A DNA stretch of 60,374 bases from Gemmatimonadota bacterium (GTDB taxonomy: Bacteria > Gemmatimonadota > Gemmatimonadetes > Gemmatimonadales > Gemmatimonadaceae), in the NCBI GenBank assembly GCA_021298835.1, contig JAJTHG010000007.1:1-60374 (forward strand). The letters run 5' to 3'. The notes under the pieces were generated by a model. The model made no database searches. It saw nothing but the letters and a program-made list of their open reading frames with translations, and was not told the DNA's origin. Positions 39,775 through 48,722 of this stretch are shown one piece after another (the stretch's first letter is position 1; the number at the start of each line of letters is the position of its first letter). The position numbers and the translations under genes were made by a program.

Positions 39775-41301
39775 TCAGCCCTCGAGCGTCGGCGTGGACA
39801 GCGGGGTGAGACTCGTTGAGCGCCGATGTGACGTCGGAGGGGCCGCTGCGGCCGCGCGCACCCCGGCATCGCGGTCGCGCGTGAGGGACGCCAGCACCTG
39901 TCGGGCGGACGGCTGCGTCATGCGCTGCAAGGCATGCACGGCGGCGAGGCGTTCCCGGGCCGGCTTTCGCTTGAACAGCAGGCCACCCGGCGCTGCCGCG
40001 TCGGCCAAGAGCGCAACGGCGTCCTCGCTGTCGGATTGACCCAGCGCGCCCAGCAGCGCGGCCCGAACGTCGGGGTCTTGTTCGCGCGGCAGCGCCGCGC
40101 GCACGATGGGCACGGCCCGCTCGGCGGCCAGCGCTCCCAGCGCCGACGCGGCGACCACGCGGATGGACGGCCCCGGGTCGCGCACTGCCGCCTGCAGCAC
40201 CCCCATGGCCCTGGGCGAGCCCAGCTTCGCCAGCGCCGTGAAGACGGCGAGCCGCACGCGCTCGTCCGCGTGCGCGCGCGTCGCGATCAGCGCCGCCTCG
40301 AGATCGGCGAGCCGGAGTTCCCCAACGAGGTAGGCGGCGTTGCGGGTCACGTACCAGCGCGAGTCGGCCAGCATGTGCGCGAGGCTGCCGGCGGCCACGG
40401 GGACCTCGCGGAGGGCCTGCAGGAATGCCTGCCGGCGCTGGCGCTGGGGCGCGGCGACCAGGGCCTCGATGATCGCATCGGCCCCCAGCGTGCCGGCAGC
40501 GGCCAGCACCCGGATGGCGGCTGGTCGCACGGAGCCGCCGCGGACCAGGAGGGTGGCGATGCTGCCCAGGGCCGCCGACGTGCGGAATCGCCGCGTGAGC
40601 CCCGCGAGGGCGCGGCGTCGCTCGTCAATCGCTTCCCAAGCCTCGCGGGCGACGACGCCGTCGAGCATGTGCATGGCGTCCTCCTCGCGATGTTCGCGCA
40701 GGGCGGCCTCGCCGAACGCCGCCAAGGCATCGAGGGCGTGCAGCAAGGCCGGCCTCGTCTGGGCGGCATCGAGCGCACCGAGGAGCTCGTGCAGCGGCGC
40801 CTTCGGCGTCTCCACGCGGCCGAACGCGAGGTAGGAGTCCTTGCCCTCGGCGAGCATCATGACTTCATCCTGGCCCGAGGACAAGTGACCGAACTCCGGC
40901 GCCGCCACGGTGGATTCCGGCAGCTGCACCCGGACCGTACGCCCGACATGGGGAGGAAAGCGCGCCCGGAAGGCCGCGCCCGGCGTGCGCTCGTCGGCAT
41001 CCGCGGCGAGTGCCCGGGCGACCGCCATCAGTTCCGTCGCGTCGGCGGACGGGTACACGTCCAGCACGCGCACGGCGTGGGCCGCCATCCGCTCGGCCAA
41101 TTCCGCCGTCTCCGGCAGGGCCAGCGGCGCCCCGTCAACGACCAGGGCGCCGTCAAGGAGCGTCAGGCGGGTCCCGTCGGTGCGGTTGTGCACCTGGACC
41201 CGCCGGAGGACCGCCTGCTGCACGTCGGCGGGCGCCGCCTCGCGGACGAGGGACACGAGCCGACCCAGCGCGGCGACGACGAGGTGGGACGGCGGCGTCA
41301 T
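39775..41301 (-). CDS. HEAT-repeat protein 1
   Basis: 508 residues. The N-terminal domain (about 1-130) is not recognised. From about residue 150 on are repeated helical pairs of the HEAT/PBS-lyase type: DSRWYVTRNAAYLVGEL, DERVRLAVFTALAKLGSPRAMGVLQ, GPSIRVVAASALGALAAERAVPIVR and DPDVRAALLGALGQ. It is a clear paralogue of the gene directly upstream, and its ATG overlaps that gene's stop codon (ATGA). The C-terminus is a Ser/Thr-rich tail. Such proteins usually serve as protein-binding scaffolds; no enzyme activity is suggested. It is cytoplasmic, with no signal peptide. Confidence 0.82.
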   Translation of the reverse strand: MTPPSHLVVAALGRLVSLVREAAPADVQQAVLRRVQVHNRTDGTRLTLLDGALVVDGAPLALPETAELAERMAAHAVRVLDVYPSADATELMAVARALAADADERTPGAAFRARFPPHVGRTVRVQLPESTVAAPEFGHLSSGQDEVMMLAEGKDSYLAFGRVETPKAPLHELLGALDAAQTRPALLHALDALAAFGEAALREHREEDAMHMLDGVVAREAWEAIDERRRALAGLTRRFRTSAALGSIATLLVRGGSVRPAAIRVLAAAGTLGADAIIEALVAAPQRQRRQAFLQALREVPVAAGSLAHMLADSRWYVTRNAAYLVGELRLADLEAALIATRAHADERVRLAVFTALAKLGSPRAMGVLQAAVRDPGPSIRVVAASALGALAAERAVPIVRAALPREQDPDVRAALLGALGQSDSEDAVALLADAAAPGGLLFKRKPARERLAAVHALQRMTQPSARQVLASLTRDRDAGVRAAAAAPPTSHRRSTSLTPLSTPTLEG

Positions 41302-42830
41302 CCGTCCAGCACCACGACGCCAAGCGGTGTGGCCACCGATGCGCGATGCGCGAGCGGGGTCACGGCCGCGGCGCGGATCTCCGGATCGGTGTCGCGGCGC
41401 AGTTCGGCGAGCAGGACCTGCGCCAGCGGATTCTCCGAGGCGACGAGCCCCATCACGGCCGCGCGACGCAGCGCCACCGGCTTCCGGCCGAGCAGCTTGC
41501 CGCCCGGACGCGCTGCCTCCTCGAGCAGGTGCACCGCCTCGTCGGTGCCGGCCCGGCCCAGCGCGACGTACAGCGCGGCGCGGACGGTGTCGTCGGACTC
41601 GGACCGCAGGGCGTGCTGCACGATCGGCACGGCGCGCGCGGCGGGAAGGTGGGCGAGGGCCTGCGCCGCCTGGACTCGCACCTCGACCGACGGGTCCCGC
41701 GACGCCCCCTGCAGGGCGCTGATTCCCCGGGGCATGCCAAGCTTCGCGAGCGCGGTCAGCACGGCTGCCCGGGCGCGGGCGTCGGGATGCGCCCGCAGCG
41801 CCACCAGCGCGTCGCTGAGCTCGACAGCGCCGAGCTCGCCGATCAGGTAGGCCGCATTGCGGATGATGTACCAGCGTCCGTCCGACAGCATATGCTGGAG
41901 GGTCCCGGTGGCCACGGGCATCTCGCGGAGGGCCGCGAGGTAGGCCTGCCGGTGCCGCCGCTGCTGGGCGGCGACGAGGGACTCGATCACCGAATCCGCC
42001 CCGGTCGTGCCGAAGGCGATGAGGACCGTCAGCGCCTCGCGCGCCTGGTCCCCGAGGAGCTGGCCGGTCACGCGACCGAGCGCGAGCGTGCTGTTGAAGC
42101 GCCGCAGCACCGACGAGAGCAGGACCTGCCGCTCCCGGTGCGTCTCGTGCGCCTGGTGCTCGACGACCGCCCGCAGGAAGGTCACCAGGTCGCTGTGGCG
42201 CCGGTCTTCGAGGCACGCCTCGCCGTAGGAGATGAAGGCGTCGAGGACGGGCGTGGCCTCCACGGTCGTGTTCACCCGCTGGAGCCGCGTGAACACCACG
42301 TCGAGCCGGTCGGGGACTGCGGTAGTCGCGGAGTACGAGACGATCGCTCGCCGCAACTCGGCGTCGTTCGGCGCGACGGCCGCCACCGTGGTCGGCGTCG
42401 GACTGCGGCGGGCGGACATCGGGGGCAGCAGCCCGGGCACGACCGTGTCCGCGGCTTCGAACTCGACATGCACGCTCCGGGTGGGCGAGGCCAGCATCAT
42501 CAGCCGGACGGACATGCCCAGTTGCGTCGGATCCGGTTCGGCGGCCAATCCCCACGCCAGGGCGACGATCTCCGCCGGCTCGCAGCCCGTCGCCACCGAC
42601 ACCGACGACACGCCATGGCCGAGCAGCCGCAGGTTGAGTTCCTGCGTGTTGCTGGGGTCCGCGGTGAGACGGTCGTCCACGCGCAGGCCGTCCGCGCTGG
42701 GAGCGAGAACGGCACCCACGTCGCGGGTCGCCGTGATGCAGGCCCGCAGCACGGTGAACTGCGTGTCCACCGGCGCCTGTCGCAGCATCAGGCTGAGCAG
42801 GCGGCCGAAGGCGGAGTCGAAACCGTTCAT
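41298..42830 (-). CDS. HEAT-repeat protein 2
   Basis: 510 residues, paralogous to the gene downstream over nearly its whole length. Compare DGRWYIIRNAAYLIGEL with DSRWYVTRNAAYLVGEL, and AALREMPVATGTLQHML with the partner's QALREVPVAAGSLAHML. The N-terminal domain (FGRLLSLMLRQAPVDTQF onward) also aligns. It is followed by about seven HEAT-type helical pairs. It lies 15 nt after the fused E1 gene and is probably transcribed with it. The function is unknown. The pair has no obvious place in phenylacetate degradation. Confidence 0.82.
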   Translation of the reverse strand: MNGFDSAFGRLLSLMLRQAPVDTQFTVLRACITATRDVGAVLAPSADGLRVDDRLTADPSNTQELNLRLLGHGVSSVSVATGCEPAEIVALAWGLAAEPDPTQLGMSVRLMMLASPTRSVHVEFEAADTVVPGLLPPMSARRSPTPTTVAAVAPNDAELRRAIVSYSATTAVPDRLDVVFTRLQRVNTTVEATPVLDAFISYGEACLEDRRHSDLVTFLRAVVEHQAHETHRERQVLLSSVLRRFNSTLALGRVTGQLLGDQAREALTVLIAFGTTGADSVIESLVAAQQRRHRQAYLAALREMPVATGTLQHMLSDGRWYIIRNAAYLIGELGAVELSDALVALRAHPDARARAAVLTALAKLGMPRGISALQGASRDPSVEVRVQAAQALAHLPAARAVPIVQHALRSESDDTVRAALYVALGRAGTDEAVHLLEEAARPGGKLLGRKPVALRRAAVMGLVASENPLAQVLLAELRRDTDPEIRAAAVTPLAHRASVATPLGVVVLDG

Positions 42831-42845
42831 GGGGTACCGGTGCCG

Positions 42846-45020
42846 TCACGCAGACAGGACTCGCTCGATCGCGGCACCGATCCGTTCGACCGAGGGTGCC
42901 GTGGCGGCCATGAGGGCCGGATGGTACGGCATGGGAATATCGGCCACGGCGACGCGCTCGACAGGGGCATCCAGGAACCAGAAGCACTCCTGCGCCAGCG
43001 TCGCGGCGATCTCGGCCCCGAAGCCGGCGGTCAGTTGGTCCTCGTGCACAATCAGGGCCCGGGCGGTCCGGCGCACGCTGGCCATGACCGCGCCCCGGTC
43101 CCACGGGGCGATCGTCCGGAGGTCCATCACCTCGACCCGGGTCCCGAAGGCACGGGCCGCCTCGAGGCATCGCCAGACCATCGCCCCCCAGGTGACGAGG
43201 GTGAGCTCGGTGCCCTCCAGCAGGACGGCGGCGCGGCCGAGCGGCACCACGTAGTCGTCGCCGGGCCAGCGCGACGCCCCCTCGCTCGTCATCAGGAGGG
43301 CCCGGTGCTCGAAGAAGACCGTGGGGTTCCGGGAGCGCATCGCCGACCGCAGCAGCCCAGCGGCGTCGGCGGCGTTCGACGGCATCGCGACCTGCCAGCC
43401 AACGGCATGCGCGTACATGACCTCGTTGGACACCGAGTGCCACGGGTCACCCACGTCCTTGCCGAAGCCGCCGGGCATCCGGACGACCATGGGCGAGCAG
43501 AAGCGGTTCGCCGTCCGCCAGCGCACGGTCCCGGCGTTGTTGAGCTGTTCCATCGCCGGGTCGGCGTACTTGCGGAACTGGATCTCCGCGACCGGCATGA
43601 GCCCACTGATCGCGAGACCGGCGGCGCGGCCGATGATGCCCTCCTCCGAGAGCGAGGTGTCGAAGACGCGCGCCGCCCCGTGGCGCTTCTGCAGCCCTTC
43701 GGTGACGAGGTGCACGCCGCCCTTGAGCCCGACATCCTCCCCGAAGACGACCAGCCGCGGGTTGGCGGCGAGTTCCGAATCGAGCGTGCGCCGGATCGCC
43801 TCGGCGAACCGGACCACGGGTCCTTCCGCCGAAGGCGCCGTGCGCGCCGGAAGGGCGGCCAGCACCTCGTCGGGGAGGCCACCCAATGCGGGGACCTCGT
43901 CGGCCTCGCGCGGCTCCTCGTACCGGAACCGCCCCACGTGCGCCGGGTCGGGATGCGGACGCCGCCGGGCCGCCTCGACGCCCGCCCGCACGTCGGCGGC
44001 CGCCCGCGCCGCGAGGTCGGCCCATTCGGTGCGGGAGAGCACGGCGGGCACGAGGTGCGCCTCGAGCCGGGGGAGGGGATCGCGCGCGTCGTCGGACGCG
44101 ATCTCGGCCTCGGTCCGGTAGCCCCGCTGGTTGTCGGGCCCCGAGTGCGAGCTCAGGCGCGGCACCGTCAGCCGCACGAGGGCCGGGCCGCGGCCGCTGC
44201 GCACGTGCGACACGGCCGCGGTCAGGCAGTCGGCCGCCTCGGCCGGGTTGCAGCCGTCGCCGTCGAGGAGATAGAGGTTCCCGAAGCTCGCGAGGTTGGC
44301 CGCGATGTTCCCGCCGGGCGTCTGCATGTCGCCCTTCACGGAGATGCCGAGCCCGTTGTCCTCGATGTAGAAGAGCATCGGGAGCGAGAGCGTCGTCGCC
44401 ATCGTGAGCGCCGCCCAGAAGCCGTTGGTGGCCACCGAGCCGTCACCCCCGAGGGCCACGGCGATCGCCCCTTCCCACGCGCGGTCGTGCAGGACGTCGC
44501 GATGGTAGGTGATCGCCTGCGCCCAGCCGGCGGCCGGCGTGTACTGCGAGCCGACGTCGCCCGACATCGGCAGGACGACGCAGCCGTCGCGGCGGGGGAG
44601 GTTGCAGACGACGCCGATATCGCGGCCATCGGAGAATCCACCCGCGCGCCCGAGGGGCGAGCCGTGGGCGTCCTCGATCGAGAGCCCGAGCGACAGCAGG
44701 AGCGGCCGCGAGCGGTAGTACGCGCCGGCGGCGTCCCGCCGTCCCGTGAGCAGCGACCCGAGGATCGCCTGCGCCACGTCGTGCCCGCGGGCGGAGAACT
44801 GGTAGAGGACCTGTTCGTCGCGCGGCACGTCGCCCTTGCGCCGGTTCAGGTCTTCTTCGAGGTCGTCGAGGGCCCGCGAGACCAGCGTGTGATACGCGAT
44901 CCGCCGCCAGTCGAGGGACAGCGGCGGTGCCGCCTCGGGCGCGGCAGGGGCAGGGGACGCGGGGGCGGCCACATCGGCCCGCTTCGGGCGGGTGCCCTTC
45001 GCGGCGGACTGGGAAGGCAT
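42846..45020 (-). CDS. Fused 2-oxoacid dehydrogenase E1 (alpha-beta)
   Basis: 724 residues. The N-terminal half is the E1-alpha domain with the thiamin-diphosphate motif GDGSVATNGFW...EDN. The C-terminal half, from about residue 360, is the transketolase-like E1-beta domain (VFGEDVGLKGGVHLVTEGL, FDTSLSEEGIIGRAAGLAISG, VIVHEDQLTAGFG-type end). The fusion resembles branched-chain or related 2-oxoacid dehydrogenase E1 proteins. It decarboxylates a 2-oxoacid and passes the acyl group to a lipoyl E2, which is not in this window. A low-complexity, Lys/Pro/Ala-rich N-terminal tail covers about 30 residues. A TACATT element lies 23 nt before the ATG. Confidence 0.9.
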   Translation of the reverse strand: MPSQSAAKGTRPKRADVAAPASPAPAAPEAAPPLSLDWRRIAYHTLVSRALDDLEEDLNRRKGDVPRDEQVLYQFSARGHDVAQAILGSLLTGRRDAAGAYYRSRPLLLSLGLSIEDAHGSPLGRAGGFSDGRDIGVVCNLPRRDGCVVLPMSGDVGSQYTPAAGWAQAITYHRDVLHDRAWEGAIAVALGGDGSVATNGFWAALTMATTLSLPMLFYIEDNGLGISVKGDMQTPGGNIAANLASFGNLYLLDGDGCNPAEAADCLTAAVSHVRSGRGPALVRLTVPRLSSHSGPDNQRGYRTEAEIASDDARDPLPRLEAHLVPAVLSRTEWADLAARAAADVRAGVEAARRRPHPDPAHVGRFRYEEPREADEVPALGGLPDEVLAALPARTAPSAEGPVVRFAEAIRRTLDSELAANPRLVVFGEDVGLKGGVHLVTEGLQKRHGAARVFDTSLSEEGIIGRAAGLAISGLMPVAEIQFRKYADPAMEQLNNAGTVRWRTANRFCSPMVVRMPGGFGKDVGDPWHSVSNEVMYAHAVGWQVAMPSNAADAAGLLRSAMRSRNPTVFFEHRALLMTSEGASRWPGDDYVVPLGRAAVLLEGTELTLVTWGAMVWRCLEAARAFGTRVEVMDLRTIAPWDRGAVMASVRRTARALIVHEDQLTAGFGAEIAATLAQECFWFLDAPVERVAVADIPMPYHPALMAATAPSVERIGAAIERVLSA

Positions 45021-45043
45021 CGGCGGGGTGGGAGGACTGGCGT

Positions 45044-45049
45044 AATGTA
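45044..45049 (-). promoter_or_regulatory. -10-like element TACATT of E1-HEAT-HEAT operon
   Basis: TACATT on the minus strand, 23 nt before the ATG at 45020. It sits back to back with the paaG promoter. Confidence 0.4.
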
Positions 45050-45074
45050 GCGTCCCGGCCCTGCGCCGCCGCGC

Positions 45075-45087
45075 TAGCTTTGGGGGT
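45075..45087 (+). promoter_or_regulatory. Leaderless -10 element of paaG operon
   Basis: TAGCTT followed by 7 nt and the ATG at 45088. It would drive paaGHIJYZ and possibly the flavin reductase, patatin and P450 genes. Confidence 0.55.
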
Positions 45088-45876
45088 ATGGCGTACACGA
45101 CCCTGCACTTCGACCAGACCGGCGCGGTCGCCACGATCACGCTGAACCGCCCCGACGTCCTCAACAGCTTCGACGTCACCATGATGGGCGAGGCGCAGGA
45201 CGCCTTCCGGCGGGTCTCGGCCGACCGGACCGTCCGGGCGGTCGTCCTCACCGGCGCCGGCCGCGGCTTCTGCGCGGGGCAGGACCTGGGGGCGACGACG
45301 GCGGGTGCCTCGGCCGTCGGCATCGACGCCGATTTCGTGCGGCAGGGCTACAACACCCTCGTGGCGCTCATCCGCGAGTGCCCGAAGCCGGTCATCGCAG
45401 CGGTCAACGGGGTCGCGGCGGGGGCCGGGGCGAACGTCGCGTTCGCGTGCGACTTCGTGCTGGCGGCGCAGGAGGTGTCCTTCGTGCAGGCCTTCGTGAA
45501 GATCGGGCTCGTGCCCGACAGCGGTGGCACCTACTTCCTGCCGCGCGCGGTGGGGATCCACCGGGCGGCTGCCCTGACGATGCTGGGCGACAAGCTCCCG
45601 GCCGAGCGGGCCGAAGCGTGGGGGCTCGTGCACGAGGTGGTCCCGCAGACGGTGCTGCTCGAGAAGGCGCAGGCGCTGGCCGCCCGCCTCGCGCAGATGC
45701 CGACGAAGGCGATCGCCCTGACGAAGCGGCTGCTCAACGCCTCGGCGACCAACGACTACCGGGCCCAGCTCGAGGCCGAGGCCGTCGCGCAGCAGGAGGC
45801 GGGACGCTCGCAGGACTTCGCCGAGGGTATCGCGGCGTTCCTCGCGAAGCGTCCCCCCCGCTTCACCGGCGAATGA
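45088..45876 (+). CDS. paaG: Ring 1,2-epoxyphenylacetyl-CoA isomerase PaaG
   Basis: 262 residues, crotonase fold. It converts the ring epoxide to the oxepin-CoA. The segment FVKIGLVPDSGGTYFLPR contains the Asp typical of PaaG, in place of the hydratase Glu. CAGQDLGA and VNGVAAGAGANVAFACDF form the CoA/oxyanion site. Its start is fixed by TAGCTT 7 nt upstream, and its stop codon overlaps paaH (ATGA). Confidence 0.92.
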   Translation: MAYTTLHFDQTGAVATITLNRPDVLNSFDVTMMGEAQDAFRRVSADRTVRAVVLTGAGRGFCAGQDLGATTAGASAVGIDADFVRQGYNTLVALIRECPKPVIAAVNGVAAGAGANVAFACDFVLAAQEVSFVQAFVKIGLVPDSGGTYFLPRAVGIHRAAALTMLGDKLPAERAEAWGLVHEVVPQTVLLEKAQALAARLAQMPTKAIALTKRLLNASATNDYRAQLEAEAVAQQEAGRSQDFAEGIAAFLAKRPPRFTGE

Positions 45877-47063
45877 CCCTGGACGCGGGGACGACGGTCG
45901 GGGTCGTCGGGGCCGGCGCGATGGGTGCCGGGATCGCGCAGGTCGCGGCGCAGGCCGGCCATCGGGTGGTGCTCTGCGACGCGCGTGCCGAGGCGCTGTC
46001 GCGGGCCAAGGCGGGCATGGAGAAGGCCCTCGCGCGGTTGGTCGAGAAGGGGCGGCTCTCCGCCGCCGCCGCCGCCGACACGCTGGCCCGCGTGCAGGTG
46101 GCCCAGCCCGACGCGTCGGGTGGGCCGAACCTGCGGCCGCTGGCGGATGCGGGGCTGGTGATCGAGGCGATCGTCGAGGACCTCGGCGCGAAGCGCGACC
46201 TCGTCGCGCGCCTCGAGCAGGTGACGGGGCCGGACGCGGTGCTGGCGACGAACACCTCGTCGCTGTCGGTGGCGGCGATCGCGTCGGTGCTGGCCACGCC
46301 GGAGCGGTTCGTCGGGCTGCACTTCTTCAACCCGGCGCCGCTCATGGCGCTCGTCGAGGTCGTCCCGGGGGTGCGCAGCGCGCCCGACCTCGCGGCGCGG
46401 GCCTCGGCCCTGATGCGCGCGTGGGGCAAGGTGCCGGTGACCGCCTCGGACACGCCGGGCTTCATCGTGAACCGGGTGGCGCGTCCGTTCTACGGCGAGG
46501 CGCTGCGGCTGCTCGAGGAAGGCGTGGCCGACCCGGCGACGATCGACCACGCCATGCGCACGCTCGGCGGGTTCCGCATGGGGCCGTGCGAGCTCATGGA
46601 CTTCATCGGGCACGACATCAATTTCGCGGTCACGAAGTCGGTCTGGGAGCAGACGTTCCACGAGCCGCGCTACCGCCCGTCCCTGGTGCAGCAGCGCCTC
46701 GTCGAGGCCGGCTGGCTGGGGAAGAAGGCGGGACGCGGCTTCTACGATCACGCGCAGCCGCTGCCGGCGGGCGGAGACGACCAGCTCGTGGCCGCGCGCG
46801 TCTTCGGGCGCATCATCGCGATGCTGGTCAACGAGGCCTGCGAGGCCGTCTTCCTCGGGGTGGCGACGCCGGCCGACGTCGAGCTCGCGATGACGCGCGG
46901 GGTCAACTATCCGCAGGGGCTGCTCGCGTGGGGCGATGCGCTCGGGCCGCAACGGCTGGTGGACACGCTGCGCGGGCTCCAGCAGGAACTGGGGCCCGAG
47001 CGGTACCGGCCCAGCGCCCACCTCGTGCGGCGGGCGGCCGAGGGGCGGAGTCTCCTGGCATGA
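45873..47063 (+). CDS. paaH: 3-hydroxyacyl-CoA dehydrogenase PaaH
   Basis: 396 residues. An N-terminal Rossmann domain (VGVVGAGAMGAGIAQVAAQAGH) and two 3HCDH C-terminal domains (DTPGFIVNRVARPFYGEALRLLEEGVA, and LVNEACEAVFLGVATPADVELAMTRGVNYPQGLLAWGD) are present. It oxidises 3-hydroxyadipyl-CoA to 3-oxoadipyl-CoA with NAD+. It is shorter than the roughly 475-residue E. coli PaaH, with a compressed linker. It is coupled to paaG and paaI by ATGA overlaps. Confidence 0.92.
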   Translation: MTLDAGTTVGVVGAGAMGAGIAQVAAQAGHRVVLCDARAEALSRAKAGMEKALARLVEKGRLSAAAAADTLARVQVAQPDASGGPNLRPLADAGLVIEAIVEDLGAKRDLVARLEQVTGPDAVLATNTSSLSVAAIASVLATPERFVGLHFFNPAPLMALVEVVPGVRSAPDLAARASALMRAWGKVPVTASDTPGFIVNRVARPFYGEALRLLEEGVADPATIDHAMRTLGGFRMGPCELMDFIGHDINFAVTKSVWEQTFHEPRYRPSLVQQRLVEAGWLGKKAGRGFYDHAQPLPAGGDDQLVAARVFGRIIAMLVNEACEAVFLGVATPADVELAMTRGVNYPQGLLAWGDALGPQRLVDTLRGLQQELGPERYRPSAHLVRRAAEGRSLLA

Positions 47064-47509
47064 GCGGGTCGCCGACCGAGGCCGAGCGCCACGAGCGCGC
47101 GCGCCGCGTCGTGGCGCACATGCTCGCGCACGACCCGTTCTCGCAATGGCTCGGCGTCGAGGTGCTGCACGTCGCCCCAGGGGCGGTGACGCTGCGCATG
47201 ACCGTCCGGCCCGAGATGGCCAACGGCTTCGGCCGGACCCACGGCGGCGTCACCTACAGCTTCGCCGACAGCGCCCTCGCGTTCGCCTCGAACGGGCACG
47301 GCCGGGTGGCGGTGAGCGTGGACACCCAGATCGCCCACACCCGCGCCGTGCAGGCGGGCGACGTCCTCGAGGCGGTGGCGGTCGAGGAGCAGCTGACCGA
47401 GCGGCTGGGCTTCTACCGGGTGCAGGTCACCAGCGCCGGCGCGCCGGTCGCCCTGTTCCGCGGCACCGTCTATCGCACCACCCATCACCATCCGGAAGGC
47501 GACTCGTGA
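47060..47509 (+). CDS. paaI: Hydroxyphenylacetyl-CoA thioesterase PaaI
   Basis: 149 residues, hotdog fold. GRTHGGVTYSFADSALAFASN is the PaaI signature. It hydrolyses stalled ring-hydroxylated phenylacetyl-CoA to recycle CoA. The gene overlaps paaH (ATGA) and paaJ (GTGA). Confidence 0.93.
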   Translation: MSGSPTEAERHERARRVVAHMLAHDPFSQWLGVEVLHVAPGAVTLRMTVRPEMANGFGRTHGGVTYSFADSALAFASNGHGRVAVSVDTQIAHTRAVQAGDVLEAVAVEEQLTERLGFYRVQVTSAGAPVALFRGTVYRTTHHHPEGDS

Positions 47510-48720
47510 CCAGGCCGGCCTACCTCGTTGACGGCGTCCGCACGCCGATCGGCGCGCTCGGCGGCGCCCTCGCCGACGTCCGCGCGGACGACCTCGCGGC
47601 GCACGCGATCGCGGCGCTGCTCGCGCGCCACCCGGGCTTCGACGCGGCGGGGATCGCCGACGTGATCCTGGGCTGCGCCAACCAGGCGGGCGAGGACAAC
47701 CGCAACGTGGCGCGGATGGCCGCGCTGCTGGCGGGGCTGCCGGTGTCGGTGCCGGGCACGACGGTCAACCGGCTGTGTGCCTCGGGGCTCGGCGCCGTGG
47801 CCGACGCGGCGCGCGCCGTCATGGTGGGCGACGGTGACGTGTACGTGGCGGGGGGCGTCGAGCAGATGACGCGCGCGCCGTACGTGCTGTCGAAGAGCGG
47901 CCAGCCGTTCGGGCGCGACGCGCAGCTCTTCGACACGACGCTCGGGTGGCGCTTCGTGAATCCGCGGATGCGGCAGGCCCACGGCACCGACGCGATGGGC
48001 GAGACGGCCGAGCACGTCGCCGAGCGCGACGGCGTCTCGCGCGGCGACCAGGACGCCTTCGCGCTGTCGTCGCAGCGGAAGGCGGCGGCGGCGAAGGCCG
48101 CGGGATGGGTCGCGGGGGAGATCGTGCCCGTGGACGTGCCCCAGCGGAAGGGCGAGCCGCGCCGGGTGGCGGAGGACGAATTCCCCCGTCCCGCGACGAC
48201 CCGCGAGGGGCTGGCGGCGCTCAATCCGGCCTTCCGGCACGACGGCAAGGGCTCGGTGACGGCCGGCAACAGCTCGGGGCTCAACGACGGCGCGGCGGCG
48301 GTGCTCGTGGCCTCCGAGGAGGGGCTGCGGCGGCTCGGCGCGCGCCCGCTGGCGCGCATCGTGGCGACCGCAGCGGCGGGGGTGGAGCCGCGGGTGATGG
48401 GGATCGGTCCGGTGCCGGCGACGCGGGCCGTGCTGGCGCGCACGGGGCTCTCGCTCGGGCAGTTCGACGTGCTCGAGCTGAACGAGGCGTTCGCCGCCCA
48501 GGTGCTCGCCTCGCTGCGGGCGCTCGGCGTCGCCGATGACGACCCGCGGGTGAACCCGAACGGCGGGGCGATCGCCCTCGGCCACCCGTTGGGGATGAGC
48601 GGCGCCCGCCTCGCCCTGACGGCCGCGCGCGAGCTGCAGCGCCGCGAGGGTCGCCATGCCCTGGCGACCATGTGCGTCGGCGTGGGGCAGGGCATGGCGA
48701 TGGTCCTCGAGCGGGTGTAG
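47506..48720 (+). CDS. paaJ: 3-oxoadipyl-CoA thiolase PaaJ
   Basis: 404 residues, thiolase. The nucleophile is Cys91 in NRLCASGLGAV. The second active-site segments are NEAFAAQ, GHPLGMSGAR and CVGVGQGMAM. It cleaves 3-oxoadipyl-CoA to succinyl-CoA and acetyl-CoA. The GTG start overlaps the paaI stop codon. paaY follows after 2 nt. Confidence 0.92.
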   Translation: MTRPAYLVDGVRTPIGALGGALADVRADDLAAHAIAALLARHPGFDAAGIADVILGCANQAGEDNRNVARMAALLAGLPVSVPGTTVNRLCASGLGAVADAARAVMVGDGDVYVAGGVEQMTRAPYVLSKSGQPFGRDAQLFDTTLGWRFVNPRMRQAHGTDAMGETAEHVAERDGVSRGDQDAFALSSQRKAAAAKAAGWVAGEIVPVDVPQRKGEPRRVAEDEFPRPATTREGLAALNPAFRHDGKGSVTAGNSSGLNDGAAAVLVASEEGLRRLGARPLARIVATAAAGVEPRVMGIGPVPATRAVLARTGLSLGQFDVLELNEAFAAQVLASLRALGVADDDPRVNPNGGAIALGHPLGMSGARLALTAARELQRREGRHALATMCVGVGQGMAMVLERV

Positions 48721-48722
48721 CG

